From: Teredinibacter franksiae | GTDB taxonomy: Bacteria; Pseudomonadota; Gammaproteobacteria; Pseudomonadales; Cellvibrionaceae | Direction of reading: 5' to 3' | Assembly: GCF_014218805.1 (NCBI RefSeq) | Contig: NZ_JACJUV010000001.1 | Location: forward strand, 2,740,501-2,804,500 | Length of the DNA stretch: 64,000 nt | Part shown: positions 45,476 to 53,128 of the stretch, piece after piece | Numbering within the stretch: position 1 is the stretch's first letter | Layout of the letters: each line of letters begins with the position of its first letter | Notes under the pieces: generated by a model | What the model was told of the DNA's origin: nothing | Database searches by the model: none | Seen by the model: the letters and a program-made list of their open reading frames with translations, nothing else | Program-made: the position numbers and the translations under genes

Positions 45476-45857
45476 GCGCGGTTCGAAAATAAATAAAACG
45501 AGTCATGTGCTTGATTTACGGCACGTTGTAGAACGTCTCTCGGCGTTAAAGTACGTAGGTTCTTTGTATCTCACCAGTTTCTTTCCTGGTGCCAAATAGT
45601 AGTTTTATAGGTGGTGGTAAATAGCACTTCGCATTTGGCCACCGCTTTTATAGTATGGGGTTTGTCAGTGGGGTGGTGTGTTCTTTCCTGCTGCCATCGG
45701 CAAACTAAATTAAAAACGTGGTTTTGTTGTAGCACTTACTGCCGCCGCATAACCAGTCGCTCCATAAGACGCCAACTGCGCAGTTCGTTTTACGCATTCC
45801 GCTTCGCTACATTTTAGCGTAAAACAAACTACACAGTAGGCGCTTATGAGCTTAGCG
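45470..45857 (+). repeat. non-coding cassette RC9 (type II attC)
   Basis: 388 bases, attC 45747-45863. The first hairpin has the alternative loop CACCAGTTTCTTTCCTGGTG with the stem kept. Confidence 0.9.
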
Positions 45858-45878
45858 TTATAGCTCACAAAGGTAATT

Positions 45879-46169
45879 ATGTACAAGTGTCCTTGCTGCG
45901 GCATGAATTCGATTTCGTGGTGGAAAAAGTTATTTTCTACCCGGCTAGCTCCTAAGCTGTGTAATAGTTGTGGTGGAGAATTCTATGTCCCGATTAATGG
46001 AGGATGGCTAGTATACAAATATTTGGCTTTTCCAGCTGTTGTAGCATGGATTCTTGTATTCACATATAAATCAGGGTGGCCTCTAGTAATTTTGATTCCG
46101 GCTTTAATCTGGTCTGTTAAATACAGTATTCTAGATTCAAAATTAGTATGTGGGGCGTCCAAGCCATAA
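45879..46169 (+). CDS. zinc-ribbon membrane cassette protein
   Basis: 96 residues. An N-terminal zinc ribbon (CPCCG at about 4-8 and CNSCGG at about 28) is followed by two membrane segments (about 46-62 LAFPAVVAWILVFTYK and 67-82 PLVILIPALIWSV). The same architecture is seen in the unrelated-looking cassette protein at 53650-53979. Function unknown. ATG 45879; GGTAA precedes it. The stop overlaps R''. Confidence 0.72.
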   Translation: MYKCPCCGMNSISWWKKLFSTRLAPKLCNSCGGEFYVPINGGWLVYKYLAFPAVVAWILVFTYKSGWPLVILIPALIWSVKYSILDSKLVCGASKP

Positions 46170-46283
46170 CAAGTTGCTGCACTCTGACACGTACTGCTGC
46201 GCTCGTTTTTGTGTTTGTCGCTGCGCTCCATTTTCACACAAAAACGCTCTCCGCAGCACGTGCAGGTGAGCAAAACGTTAGGC
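46164..46283 (+). other. attC of the first zinc-ribbon membrane cassette
   Basis: R'' CCATAAC, R' GTTAGGC. The cassette starts GTTATAG, so one position does not match. The sequence is of the same type as the attC at 28070 and 39714. Confidence 0.8.
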
Positions 46284-46293
46284 TAAGAATCAA

Positions 46294-46698
46294 ATGATTG
46301 AGATTCTATCGAAAATATGGCCACTATTTTTAATACTAATTGTGATAGTAAATGTAATTCTTCAAAAAAGAAGGGCCCATATTGAAGAGAAGACGATCCC
46401 AGAAAGCGTATTAAACGAAGATGGGCCTACTGAGGAAAATTGTAACGCTAGTGTAGATGGTCAAGAGTATGCCGGAGTAATCGATTTTAAGCTGGGAAAG
46501 GAAAATTTACACATTATGTGTACTTTTCCAAAGTGGCGAATAGCAATTCCCTATAGTTTAATATCAGTTCAAGTACGTCAAGGAATAACCGGAAAAAAAG
46601 TTTATCTAAATGTAATGGGTAGTGATCGTATTCGCGTTTCAATGAGCTTGTATACTAAACTACAGGAGCTAAGTTCGGGTGGTTTACCAAAAGCCTAA
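46294..46698 (+). CDS. cassette protein with N-terminal membrane anchor, unknown
   Basis: 134 residues. One membrane segment (about 8-24, IWPLFLILIVIVNVILQ) precedes an acidic linker and a beta-rich domain (FKLGKENLHIMCTFPKWRIA, then IRVSMSLYTKLQEL) that could be a PH-like fold. No family recognised. ATG 46294 lies ten bases after the attC. The stop overlaps R''. Confidence 0.68.
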   Translation: MIEILSKIWPLFLILIVIVNVILQKRRAHIEEKTIPESVLNEDGPTEENCNASVDGQEYAGVIDFKLGKENLHIMCTFPKWRIAIPYSLISVQVRQGITGKKVYLNVMGSDRIRVSMSLYTKLQELSSGGLPKA

Positions 46699-46806
46699 CA
46701 AGTTTGTCATGCGGAAAACCTTTGCTACGTTTCGTTTTGGGGTGGCTTCGCCACTTTACCCCAAAACTACACTACACAAAGGTTTCCGCATACAAAGGCG
46801 TTATGA
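46693..46806 (+). other. attC of the 134-residue membrane-anchored cassette
   Basis: R'' GCCTAAC, R' GTTATGA. The cassette start GTTAGGC complements R''. TTTTGGGGTGGC pairs with GCCACTTTACCCCAAAA, an arm shared with 48627-48740. Confidence 0.85.
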
Positions 46807-47190
46807 GCGCGGTTCGAAAATAAATAAAACGCGTCATGTACTTGATTTACGGCACGTTGTAGAGAGTCTCTCGGCGTTAAAGTAAGTCGGCTCTTTGTAT
46901 CTCACCAGCTTTGTTCCTGGTGCCAAATAGTAGTTTTATAGGTGGTGGTAAATAGCACTTCGCATTTAGCCACCGCTTTTATAATGTGGGGCTTGTTGGT
47001 GGGGTGGTGTGTTCGTTCCTGCTGCCATTGTCAAGCTAAAATAAAACGTGGTTATGTTGTGGTACTTACTGCCGTCGCATAACCAGTCGGTCACCCTGAC
47101 GCTGCATACTCCGCCGCTTTTTTGTGCATTCCGCTTCGCTACATTCTTGCACAAAAAGCAGCTCCATATGCAGCGCAGGCTACCTTAGCG
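46801..47190 (+). repeat. non-coding cassette RC10 (type I attC)
   Basis: 390 bases, attC 47077-47196. The body differs at scattered positions (CGCGTCATGTAC, GTTATGTTGTGG). Confidence 0.9.
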
Positions 47191-47495
47191 TTATGAGCGC
47201 GGTTCGACAATAAATAGAACGAGTCATGTGCTTGATTTATGGCGCGTTGTAGCAGGTCTCTCGGCGTTAAAGTAAGTCGATTTTTTGTATCTCACCAGTT
47301 TCTTTCCTGGTGCCAAATAGTAGTTTTGTAGGTGTTGGAAAATAGTACTTCGCATTTAGCCACCGCTTTTATAATATGGGGTTTGTTGGTGGGGTGGTGT
47401 GTTCTTTCCTGCTGCCATCGGCAAACTAAATTAGAAACGTGGTTTTGTTGTAGCGCCAACCGCCGCCGCATAACCAGTCGCTTATGAGCTTAGCG
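47191..47495 (+). repeat. non-coding cassette RC11 with a collapsed attC
   Basis: Only about 305 bases. The attC (47468-47501) keeps R'' GCATAAC, the short inner arms and R' GTTAAAC, but the central part of the type II hairpin is missing, leaving about 34 bases. The first hairpin has the CACCAGTTTCTTTCCTGGTG form and the second is damaged (GGTGTTGGAAAAT). Confidence 0.85.
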
Positions 47496-47531
47496 TTAAA
47501 CCCTATTCATCATCTATCGAAGAAATGGAAT

Positions 47532-48140
47532 ATGTTAAAGAAGGATATTAAAGGCTTTTTTAAAGCTGTTAGAGCTAGTGATCTAGAACTGGTGAAAGAA
47601 CTCCATAATAAAATTCCGGAGCTCGTTAATGCTTGCCATACTGCACCACCCAAAAAAGATGATGGGCAATCTCCTTTACATGTTGCGTACAAAACCGGGA
47701 ATTATGAAATAGCAGATTACCTAATATCCCAAGGTGCAGATGTTAATTTTATTGAGCAATCCACAAGCAATGAATGGAATGCTCCAGTAATTCATGACTG
47801 CATAAGAGGTGTCGCTTTCAATACGTATGGTTTGACTGAAAATGAAGATGATTTCAATATTGCTCTTAAGGCTCTTCAGAATATTATCGTAAATGGTGCT
47901 TCAGTAAACTCCGAAGATTCCTATGGCAATACCTGTTTAGCGAGAGCAATCTTGGATACTAAGCAAATCATTGATAGAGAGTTTACGGATGAAATAGCCA
48001 ATATTGTTTACGCACAATATAAAGCGTTATTCCGCGTATTACTCGGAGCAGGTGCAGATCCAGATATAAAAACAGATAAAAGGCAAAGTGCTCATGAACT
48101 CATAGAGCGTTTTAAATTAAATAAATACAACTTGGTTTAA
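47532..48140 (+). CDS. ankyrin-repeat cassette protein
   Basis: 202 residues from ATG 47532 (MLKKDIKGFFKAVRASDLE). Three or four ankyrin repeats are visible: DGQSPLHVAYKTGNYEIADY with LISQGADVNFIE (about 44-75), an inserted helical block, NIIVNGASVNSEDSYGNTCL (about 118) and RVLLGAGADPDIKTDKRQSA (about 167). It is cytoplasmic and probably binds another protein. The frame is also open from the ATG of the collapsed attC (47484), adding 16 residues starting MSLAL. The stop overlaps R''. Confidence 0.88.
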   Translation: MLKKDIKGFFKAVRASDLELVKELHNKIPELVNACHTAPPKKDDGQSPLHVAYKTGNYEIADYLISQGADVNFIEQSTSNEWNAPVIHDCIRGVAFNTYGLTENEDDFNIALKALQNIIVNGASVNSEDSYGNTCLARAILDTKQIIDREFTDEIANIVYAQYKALFRVLLGAGADPDIKTDKRQSAHELIERFKLNKYNLV

Positions 48141-48233
48141 CAAGGCCATGCAATCTGACTCCGCAACCTGTCACGCTTTTTGCTGCGCAAAAAGACGCGC
48201 CAGGTTGCTACGCAGTTGATGGCGGCGTTATGT
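48135..48233 (+). other. attC of the ankyrin cassette
   Basis: R'' GTTTAAC, R' GTTATGT. The cassette start GTTAAAC complements R''. Confidence 0.85.
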
Positions 48234-48613
48234 TTAAAATGATGAAAATATTTATTTATACGATTGCAGTTTTTGTTGGCGGTTGCTCTTTGACCCCAGA
48301 GGTACTTTTAGGCGACTATCAGGCGACCATTATTGGTTACTGGGAAAATGAGGATATAAACCAAGCGTCATTGGAGTTTTTAGAAAGCGATGTGGTTAAA
48401 ATCCATCACCCAATATACGAGAATAGTTGCGTACAGTTTGGTATTGTCGAAGGGGAATGGAAGATGAACGACGACAATATAAAGTTTAGTTTTATTAGCG
48501 AACTCGATACCATTGAATATATTCGCCATATACATAATCTAAATAAAAATAATCTTAAGTTAAAGTCGACAACAGATGGTGCTTTAGCTAATTATAATCG
48601 AAAGCCAAGATAG
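48230..48613 (+). CDS. cassette lipoprotein, unknown
   Basis: 127 residues. A lipoprotein signal (MKIFIYTIAVFVGGC, lipobox VGGC) precedes a mature domain of alternating strands (ATIIGYWENEDINQASLEFL, then FGIVEGEWKMNDDNIKFSFI) that looks like a lipocalin-type or small beta-barrel fold. The first ATG (48230) lies in the R' box; ATG 48242 (MKIFIY) is a more usual signal-peptide start. No family recognised. R'' begins 13 bases after the stop. Confidence 0.7.
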   Translation: MFKMMKIFIYTIAVFVGGCSLTPEVLLGDYQATIIGYWENEDINQASLEFLESDVVKIHHPIYENSCVQFGIVEGEWKMNDDNIKFSFISELDTIEYIRHIHNLNKNNLKLKSTTDGALANYNRKPR

Positions 48614-48626
48614 TGCAGTTCGGCAC

Positions 48627-48740
48627 ACATAACAATTATGTCCTGTTGACGTTTTGGCTTTCGTTCCGTTTTGGGGTGGCTTCGCCACTTTACCCCAAAA
48701 CTACACTACACCCAAAACGCAACAGACATAGGCGTTAGGG
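48627..48740 (+). other. attC of the lipoprotein cassette
   Basis: R'' ACATAAC, R' GTTAGGG. The cassette start GTTATGT complements R''. Confidence 0.85.
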
Positions 48741-48756
48741 CTCCACAAGGGGTAGT

Positions 48757-49152
48757 ATGAATATATTCAAAAGAATTATTTTGTTGGTTATGCTTTATTC
48801 GGGATTTGGTTTTGCCTGTTTGGAAGAACCTGTACTGGCTTCCGGAGACTTCTTTGAGCGATCGGCAAGTATATATTTGGTATGTCCAAGTATTTCTAAT
48901 TTTTCTGATACAGAGGCAAAAAAAACAGTCGAAAAATTATTAGGCAAATATGAAGGCATTGCACCGGAAATATTTATACAGTTTTTAGCAAGCAACAAAT
49001 ATATTGGGTATATGGAGAAATCTCCTTATACTTTGCCAAATAATGAACTGGTAGCAGATTACTATAGTGGTACTGGGCGCTTGTACTTTTGGCCAAAATC
49101 AGAAAACAAACGGTATATCAGTATTGAAAGGAAAAGTGGAAGCAAGCCCTAA
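48757..49152 (+). CDS. secreted cassette protein with disulfide-type cysteines, unknown
   Basis: 131 residues. A signal peptide (about 1-20, RIILLVMLYSGFGFA) precedes CLEEPVLASGDFFERSASIY; cysteines at about 21 and 43. A helix SDTEAKKTVEKLLGKYEG is followed by strands ending RYISIERKSGSKP. GGGG precedes ATG 48757. The stop overlaps R''. No family recognised. Confidence 0.7.
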   Translation: MNIFKRIILLVMLYSGFGFACLEEPVLASGDFFERSASIYLVCPSISNFSDTEAKKTVEKLLGKYEGIAPEIFIQFLASNKYIGYMEKSPYTLPNNELVADYYSGTGRLYFWPKSENKRYISIERKSGSKP

Positions 49153-49260
49153 CAATACGCTAAAGTTGACACTTTGGCCTACTTTCCGTTTTGGGGCGCC
49201 TTCGGCACTTTACCCCAAAACTCCATTACGGCCAAAGTGCAACTTAGCGAAGCGTTATGA
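49147..49260 (+). other. attC of the 131-residue secreted cassette
   Basis: R'' CCCTAAC, R' GTTATGA. The cassette start GTTAGGG complements R''. Confidence 0.85.
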
Positions 49261-49644
49261 GCGCGGTTCGAAAATAAATAAAACGAGTCATGTGCTTGAT
49301 TTACGGCACGTTGTAGAGCGTCTCTCGGCGTTAAAGTAAGTCGGCTCTTTGTATCTCACCAGCTTTGTTCCTGGTGCCAAATAGTAGTTTTACAGGTGGT
49401 GGTAAATAGCACTTCGCATTTAGCCACCGCTTTTTTAATATGGGGCTTGTTGGTGGGGTGGTGTGTTCGTTCCTGCTGCCATTGGCAAACTAAATTAAAA
49501 ACGTGGTTTTGTTGTGGCGCCAACCGCCGCCGCATAACCAGTCGGTCAACCTGACGCTGCATACTCCGCCGTTTTTTGTGCATTACGCTTCGCTTCATTC
49601 TTGCACAAAAAGCAGCTCCATATGCATCGCAGGCTACCTTAGCG
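49255..49644 (+). repeat. non-coding cassette RC12 (type I attC), first of a six-copy tandem run
   Basis: 390 bases, attC 49532-49650. Appears identical to RC2 (30128-30517). Confidence 0.92.
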
Positions 49645-50032
49645 TTATGAGCGCGTTCGAAAATAAATAAAACGAGTCATGTGCTTGATTTACGGCACGT
49701 TGTAGAGGGTCTCTCGGCGTTAAAGTACGTAGGTTCTTTGTATCTCACCAGCTTTGTTCCTGGTGCCAATTGAAAGTTTTATAGGTGGTGGTAAATGGCA
49801 CTTCGTATTTAGCCACCGCTTTTATAATATGGGTTTTGCTGGTGGGGTGGTGTATTCGTTCCTGCTGCCATTGGGAAGCTAAAATAAAACGTGGTTTTGT
49901 TATGGCATATACTGCCGCATCATAACCAGTCGGTCACCCTGACGCTGCATACTCCGCCGTTTTTTGTGCACTCCGCTTCGCTTCATTCTTGCACAAAAAG
50001 CAGCTCCATATGCAGCGCAGGCTACCTTAGCG
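49645..50032 (+). repeat. non-coding cassette RC13 (type I attC)
   Basis: 388 bases, attC 49920-50038 with R'' TCATAAC. Appears identical to RC3 (36960-37347). Confidence 0.92.
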
Positions 50033-50423
50033 TTATGAGCGCGGTTCGAAAATAAATAAAACGAGTCATGTGCTTGATTTATGGCGCGTTGTAGCAGATC
50101 TCTCGGCGTTAAAGTAAGTCGGTTTTTTGTATCTCACCAGTTTCTTTCCTGGTGCCAAATAGTAGTTTTATAGGTGGTGGTAAATAGCACTTCGCATTTA
50201 GCCACCACTTTCGTAATATGGAGTTTGTTGGTGGGGTTGTGTGTTCTTTCCTGCTGCCATCGGCAAGCTAAATTAAAAACGTGGTTTTGTTGTGGCGCCA
50301 ACCGCCGTCGCATAACCAGTCGGTCACCCTGACGCTGCATACTCCGCCGCTTTTTTGTGCATTCCGCTTCGCTTCATTCTTGCACCAAAAGCAGCTCCAT
50401 ATGCAACGCAGGCTACCTTAGCG
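50033..50423 (+). repeat. non-coding cassette RC14 (type I attC)
   Basis: 391 bases, attC 50310-50429. Carries the CACCAGTTTCTTTCCTGGTG hairpin form; one attC arm has GCACCAAAAGC instead of GCACAAAAAGC. Confidence 0.92.
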
Positions 50424-50813
50424 TTATGAGCGCGGTTCGAAAATAAATAGAACGAGTCATGTGCTCGATTTACGGCACGTTGTAGAACGTCTCTCGGCGT
50501 TAAAGTAAGTAGTTTATTTGTATCTCACCAGCTTTGTTCCTGGTGCCAAATAGTAGTTTTATAGGTGGTGGTAAATAGCACTTCGAATTTAGCCACCGCT
50601 TTTACAATATGGGGTTTGTTGGTGGGGTGGTGTGTTCGTTCCTGCTGCCATTGGCAAGCTAAAATAAAACGTGGTTTTGTTGTGGTGCTTACCGCCGCCG
50701 CATAACCAGTCGGTCACCCTGACGCTGCATACTCCGCCGCTTTTTTGTGCATTACGCTTCGCTACATTCTTGCACAAAAAGCAGCTCCATATGCAGCGCA
50801 GGCTACCTTAGCG
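50424..50813 (+). repeat. non-coding cassette RC15 (type I attC)
   Basis: 390 bases, attC 50700-50819. The first hairpin has the CTTTGTTC loop and the second has GGTGGTAAAT/ATTTAGCCACC. Confidence 0.92.
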
Positions 50814-51202
50814 TTATGAGCGCGGTTCGAAAATAAATAAAATGAGTCATGTGCTTGATTTACGGCACGTTGTAGAGAGTCTCTCGGCGTTAATGTAAGT
50901 GGGTTTTTTGTATCTCACCAGTTTCTTTCCTGGTGCCAAATAGTAGTTTTATAGGTGGTGGGAAATAGCACTTCGCATTTAGCCACCACTTTCGTAATAT
51001 GGAGTTTGTTGGTGGGGTTGTGTGTTCTTTCCTGCTGCCATCGGCAAGCTAAATTAACAAACGTGGTTTTGTTGTAGCGCCAACCGCCGCCGCATAACCA
51101 GTCGCTCCATAAGACGCCTACTGTGCAGCTCGTTTTACGCATTCCGCTTCGCTACATTTTAGCGTAAAACAAACTACACAGTAGGCGCTTATGAGCTTAG
51201 CG
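50814..51202 (+). repeat. non-coding cassette RC16 (type II attC)
   Basis: 389 bases, attC 51092-51208. The body resembles RC14 (CATCGGCAAGCTAAATTAA), but the attC is of type II, so body and attC have been combined differently. Confidence 0.92.
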
Positions 51203-51589
51203 TTATGAGCGCGGTTCGAAAATAAATAAAACGAGTCATGTGCTTGATTTACGGCACGTTGTAGCGGGTCTCTCGGCGTTAACGTACGTAGGTTCTTTGT
51301 GTCTCGCTAGCTTTGTTCCTGGTGCCAAATAGTCGTTTTATAGGTGGTGGCAAATAGCACTTCGCATTTGGCCACCGCTTTTATAGTATGGGGTTTGTTG
51401 GTGGGGCGGTGTGTTCTTTCCTGCTGCCATTGGCAAGCTAAAATAAAACGTGGTTTTGTTGTGGTACTTACTGCCGCCGCATAACCAGTCGCTCCATAAG
51501 ACGCCAACTGCGCAGTTCGTTTTACGCATTCCGCTTCGCTACATTTTAGCGTAAAACAAACTACACAGTAGGCGCTTATGAGCTTAGCG
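51203..51589 (+). repeat. non-coding cassette RC17 (type II attC), last of the tandem run
   Basis: 387 bases, attC 51479-51595. Appears identical to RC4 (37348-37734), with the C-G form of the second hairpin. Confidence 0.92.
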
Positions 51590-51601
51590 TTATGTGAAGT
51601 C

Positions 51602-51919
51602 ATGAAAATAGTATTATTTGAATCAGAAAATATTGACCTTACCTCTAAAGAAGACCTAGCCCTTTTTATACCAGACCATTTAGACGGAAAGGTGTTGAAT
51701 TATGGTCAAGGTGAGGGCCAAATTGAAATTGAGGGTACTGTTTGGGGACTGTATGTGAACAACGAAAATTTTTACTATTTCACTTTGGAAGAGGGCTTTA
51801 TAAGCTGGGATAAATTCACAGCATTAGTCGACTCAATATTGGTTAAAGTCAATTCAGAGTTTGGTGTTAACTTCTCTCTTGCTGTAGAGGGGCCAGTTTT
51901 AAATGAACCTAATATGTAA
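51602..51919 (+). CDS. small soluble cassette protein, unknown
   Basis: 105 residues, strongly acidic, no signal. Strands and helices alternate: MKIVLFESENIDLTSKEDLA, then QIEIEGTVWGLYVNNENFYY and a helix WDKFTALVDSILVKVNSEFG, a layout common in small immunity proteins (inference). ATG 51602; the frame continues upstream to the ATG of the type II attC (51578), adding eight residues beginning MSLAL. R'' begins just after the stop. Confidence 0.68.
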   Translation: MKIVLFESENIDLTSKEDLALFIPDHLDGKVLNYGQGEGQIEIEGTVWGLYVNNENFYYFTLEEGFISWDKFTALVDSILVKVNSEFGVNFSLAVEGPVLNEPNM

Positions 51920-51922
51920 ATC

Positions 51923-52027
51923 ACATAACAAAGCCAGTCAATCTGACCTCCGTAAGCTGTCTTCTTTTTTGCAAAAAAGCGCAAAAAAGCAGCCATCTCA
52001 CTCCGGCAGTTGCTGGCGGCGTTAAGA
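51923..52027 (+). other. attC of the 105-residue cassette
   Basis: R'' ACATAAC, R' GTTAAGA. The cassette start GTTATGT complements R''. CTTTTTTGC pairs with GCAAAAAAG. Confidence 0.85.
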
Positions 52028-52043
52028 CCCCTAGGGAAAATAT

Positions 52044-52460
52044 ATGCGTCGTCTTCTTATAATTTTAATACTTTTAACATTTTCAGAGTTGTCTATGTCT
52101 AATACAGTATACGGGAGTGCCGACTTAAAGCTCGCGCTAACAGCCGAGGAGGCTAAGAAGCTCACGGTAATTCTAGCTAAGTTTTCCAAAGATTCTGAAG
52201 TTGAAAAATACGTACAGACTGGTATTGGGTTTTCTGGTGAGTCTTTTAGCTTCTACGATCCAATAAAAAAGGGCGCAGTAAGAATTGAAGGTTCGGCTGC
52301 CTTACCTGTTGATGACGAGAATGAAATGATGGGTGCGTTTTCTCACTGGCTTGAGTTTTTAACAGAAGTTAGAAATACCTTGGGCCGAGGAGATTGGCAC
52401 GTTCATATGGATGACTATGACGTAAATTGGGACTCAAAATTAAATGCATACCGTATGTAG
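52044..52460 (+). CDS. secreted cassette protein, unknown
   Basis: 138 residues. A signal peptide (about 1-19, MRRLLIILILLTFSELSMS) precedes an acidic soluble protein without cysteines: LKLALTAEEAKKLTVILAKF, then AVRIEGSAALPVDDENEMMG and a helix AFSHWLEFLTEVRNTLG. The end GRGDWHVHMDDYDVNWDS is rich in Asp and Trp. No family recognised. ATG 52044 follows GGGAAAATAT. R'' begins right after the stop TAG. Confidence 0.7.
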   Translation: MRRLLIILILLTFSELSMSNTVYGSADLKLALTAEEAKKLTVILAKFSKDSEVEKYVQTGIGFSGESFSFYDPIKKGAVRIEGSAALPVDDENEMMGAFSHWLEFLTEVRNTLGRGDWHVHMDDYDVNWDSKLNAYRM

Positions 52461-52577
52461 TCTTAACAATGCGCTCAATTTGACGTTTTGGTCTTCGCTC
52501 CGTTTTATGCATGGCCACCGGCCATTTTTGCATAAAACTCCACTGCAACCAAAACGCAAATTAGCTTAGCGTTAGCA
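52461..52577 (+). other. attC of the 138-residue secreted cassette
   Basis: R'' TCTTAAC, R' GTTAGCA. The cassette start GTTAAGA complements R''. TTTTATGCATGGCC pairs with GGCCATTTTTGCATAAAA. Confidence 0.85.
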
Positions 52578-52587
52578 TCCTATCAAT

Positions 52588-53034
52588 ATGAATCTAGTAA
52601 TCGAATCAAATGCAAAGGAGTTTGCACTTAGGCATGGTGTTTTATCATTGGAAGAGGTTGTTACTTGGGCAGATGCTCTCATTGAGAAGATGGACGAGCC
52701 ACCTGTAGAGTTATTTGATGTTTCACTGGCTAAAGATTTAAATTCGATAATTGAGGCACTTGGATGTTTTGGTAGGTCGAATGAAAAAACTACCGTTGCA
52801 AAACTTATATTTCGGTACTTTTACGATAATTTATCTTCAAGTCAACCAAACTATGAGCGTGTCGCAAGAGGGCTATACGACATGTTCCTCCAAGAAATAG
52901 CACCAATGGCGCCTCCTTCAGAAGAAATGGCGTGCTACTGGGATGACCTTGATTTGGCTGAGAGAGGGTATGTAGGCACATTGGAAGAGGTACAACAAAA
53001 CATGCTAAATCTATTAAAAGTGCACAAATGCTAA
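52588..53034 (+). CDS. helical soluble cassette protein, immunity-like
   Basis: 148 residues, mostly helical and acidic: FALRHGVLSLEEVVTWADAL (about 13-32), ELFDVSLAKDLNSIIEALGC, then VAKLIFRYFYDNLSSSQPNY and VARGLYDMFLQEIAP. The first motif (a short start, then EEVVxWAD) resembles small immunity-type proteins found in toxin loci, but I cannot name a family. ATG 52588 lies ten bases after the attC. The stop overlaps R''. Confidence 0.68.
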   Translation: MNLVIESNAKEFALRHGVLSLEEVVTWADALIEKMDEPPVELFDVSLAKDLNSIIEALGCFGRSNEKTTVAKLIFRYFYDNLSSSQPNYERVARGLYDMFLQEIAPMAPPSEEMACYWDDLDLAERGYVGTLEEVQQNMLNLLKVHKC

Positions 53035-53115
53035 CAAGCCAAGCCAGCAGGACGTATTTTTGCTGTCGCTTCGCTCCAAAGCACAAAAATACGCCGCTGC
53101 TTAGGGGCGTTAGAA
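53029..53115 (+). other. attC of the helical cassette protein
   Basis: R'' TGCTAAC, R' GTTAGAA, about 87 bases. The cassette start GTTAGCA complements R''. GGACGTATTTTTG pairs with CAAAAATACGCC. Confidence 0.85.
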
Positions 53116-53128
53116 ACCCAAGAAAAGT

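Noticed and set aside
28868..51529. Minus-strand frames of 60-104 codons inside the RC cassettes (for example MCKNEAKRNAQ..., MQRQVDRLVMR..., MRKTNCAVGV...) as a protein family
   Set aside because: The frames are not the same in all copies: the one-base difference AAAATAAAAC versus AAATTAAAAAC shifts the phase, starts lie in the attC and differ between attC types, and changes are not biased to silent positions. They look like by-products of repeated sequence.
28703..51589. CRISPR array or REP-type repeats
   Set aside because: Repeat units are about 390 bases, end in attC sites and are separated by complete cassettes; there are no short direct repeats with unique spacers.
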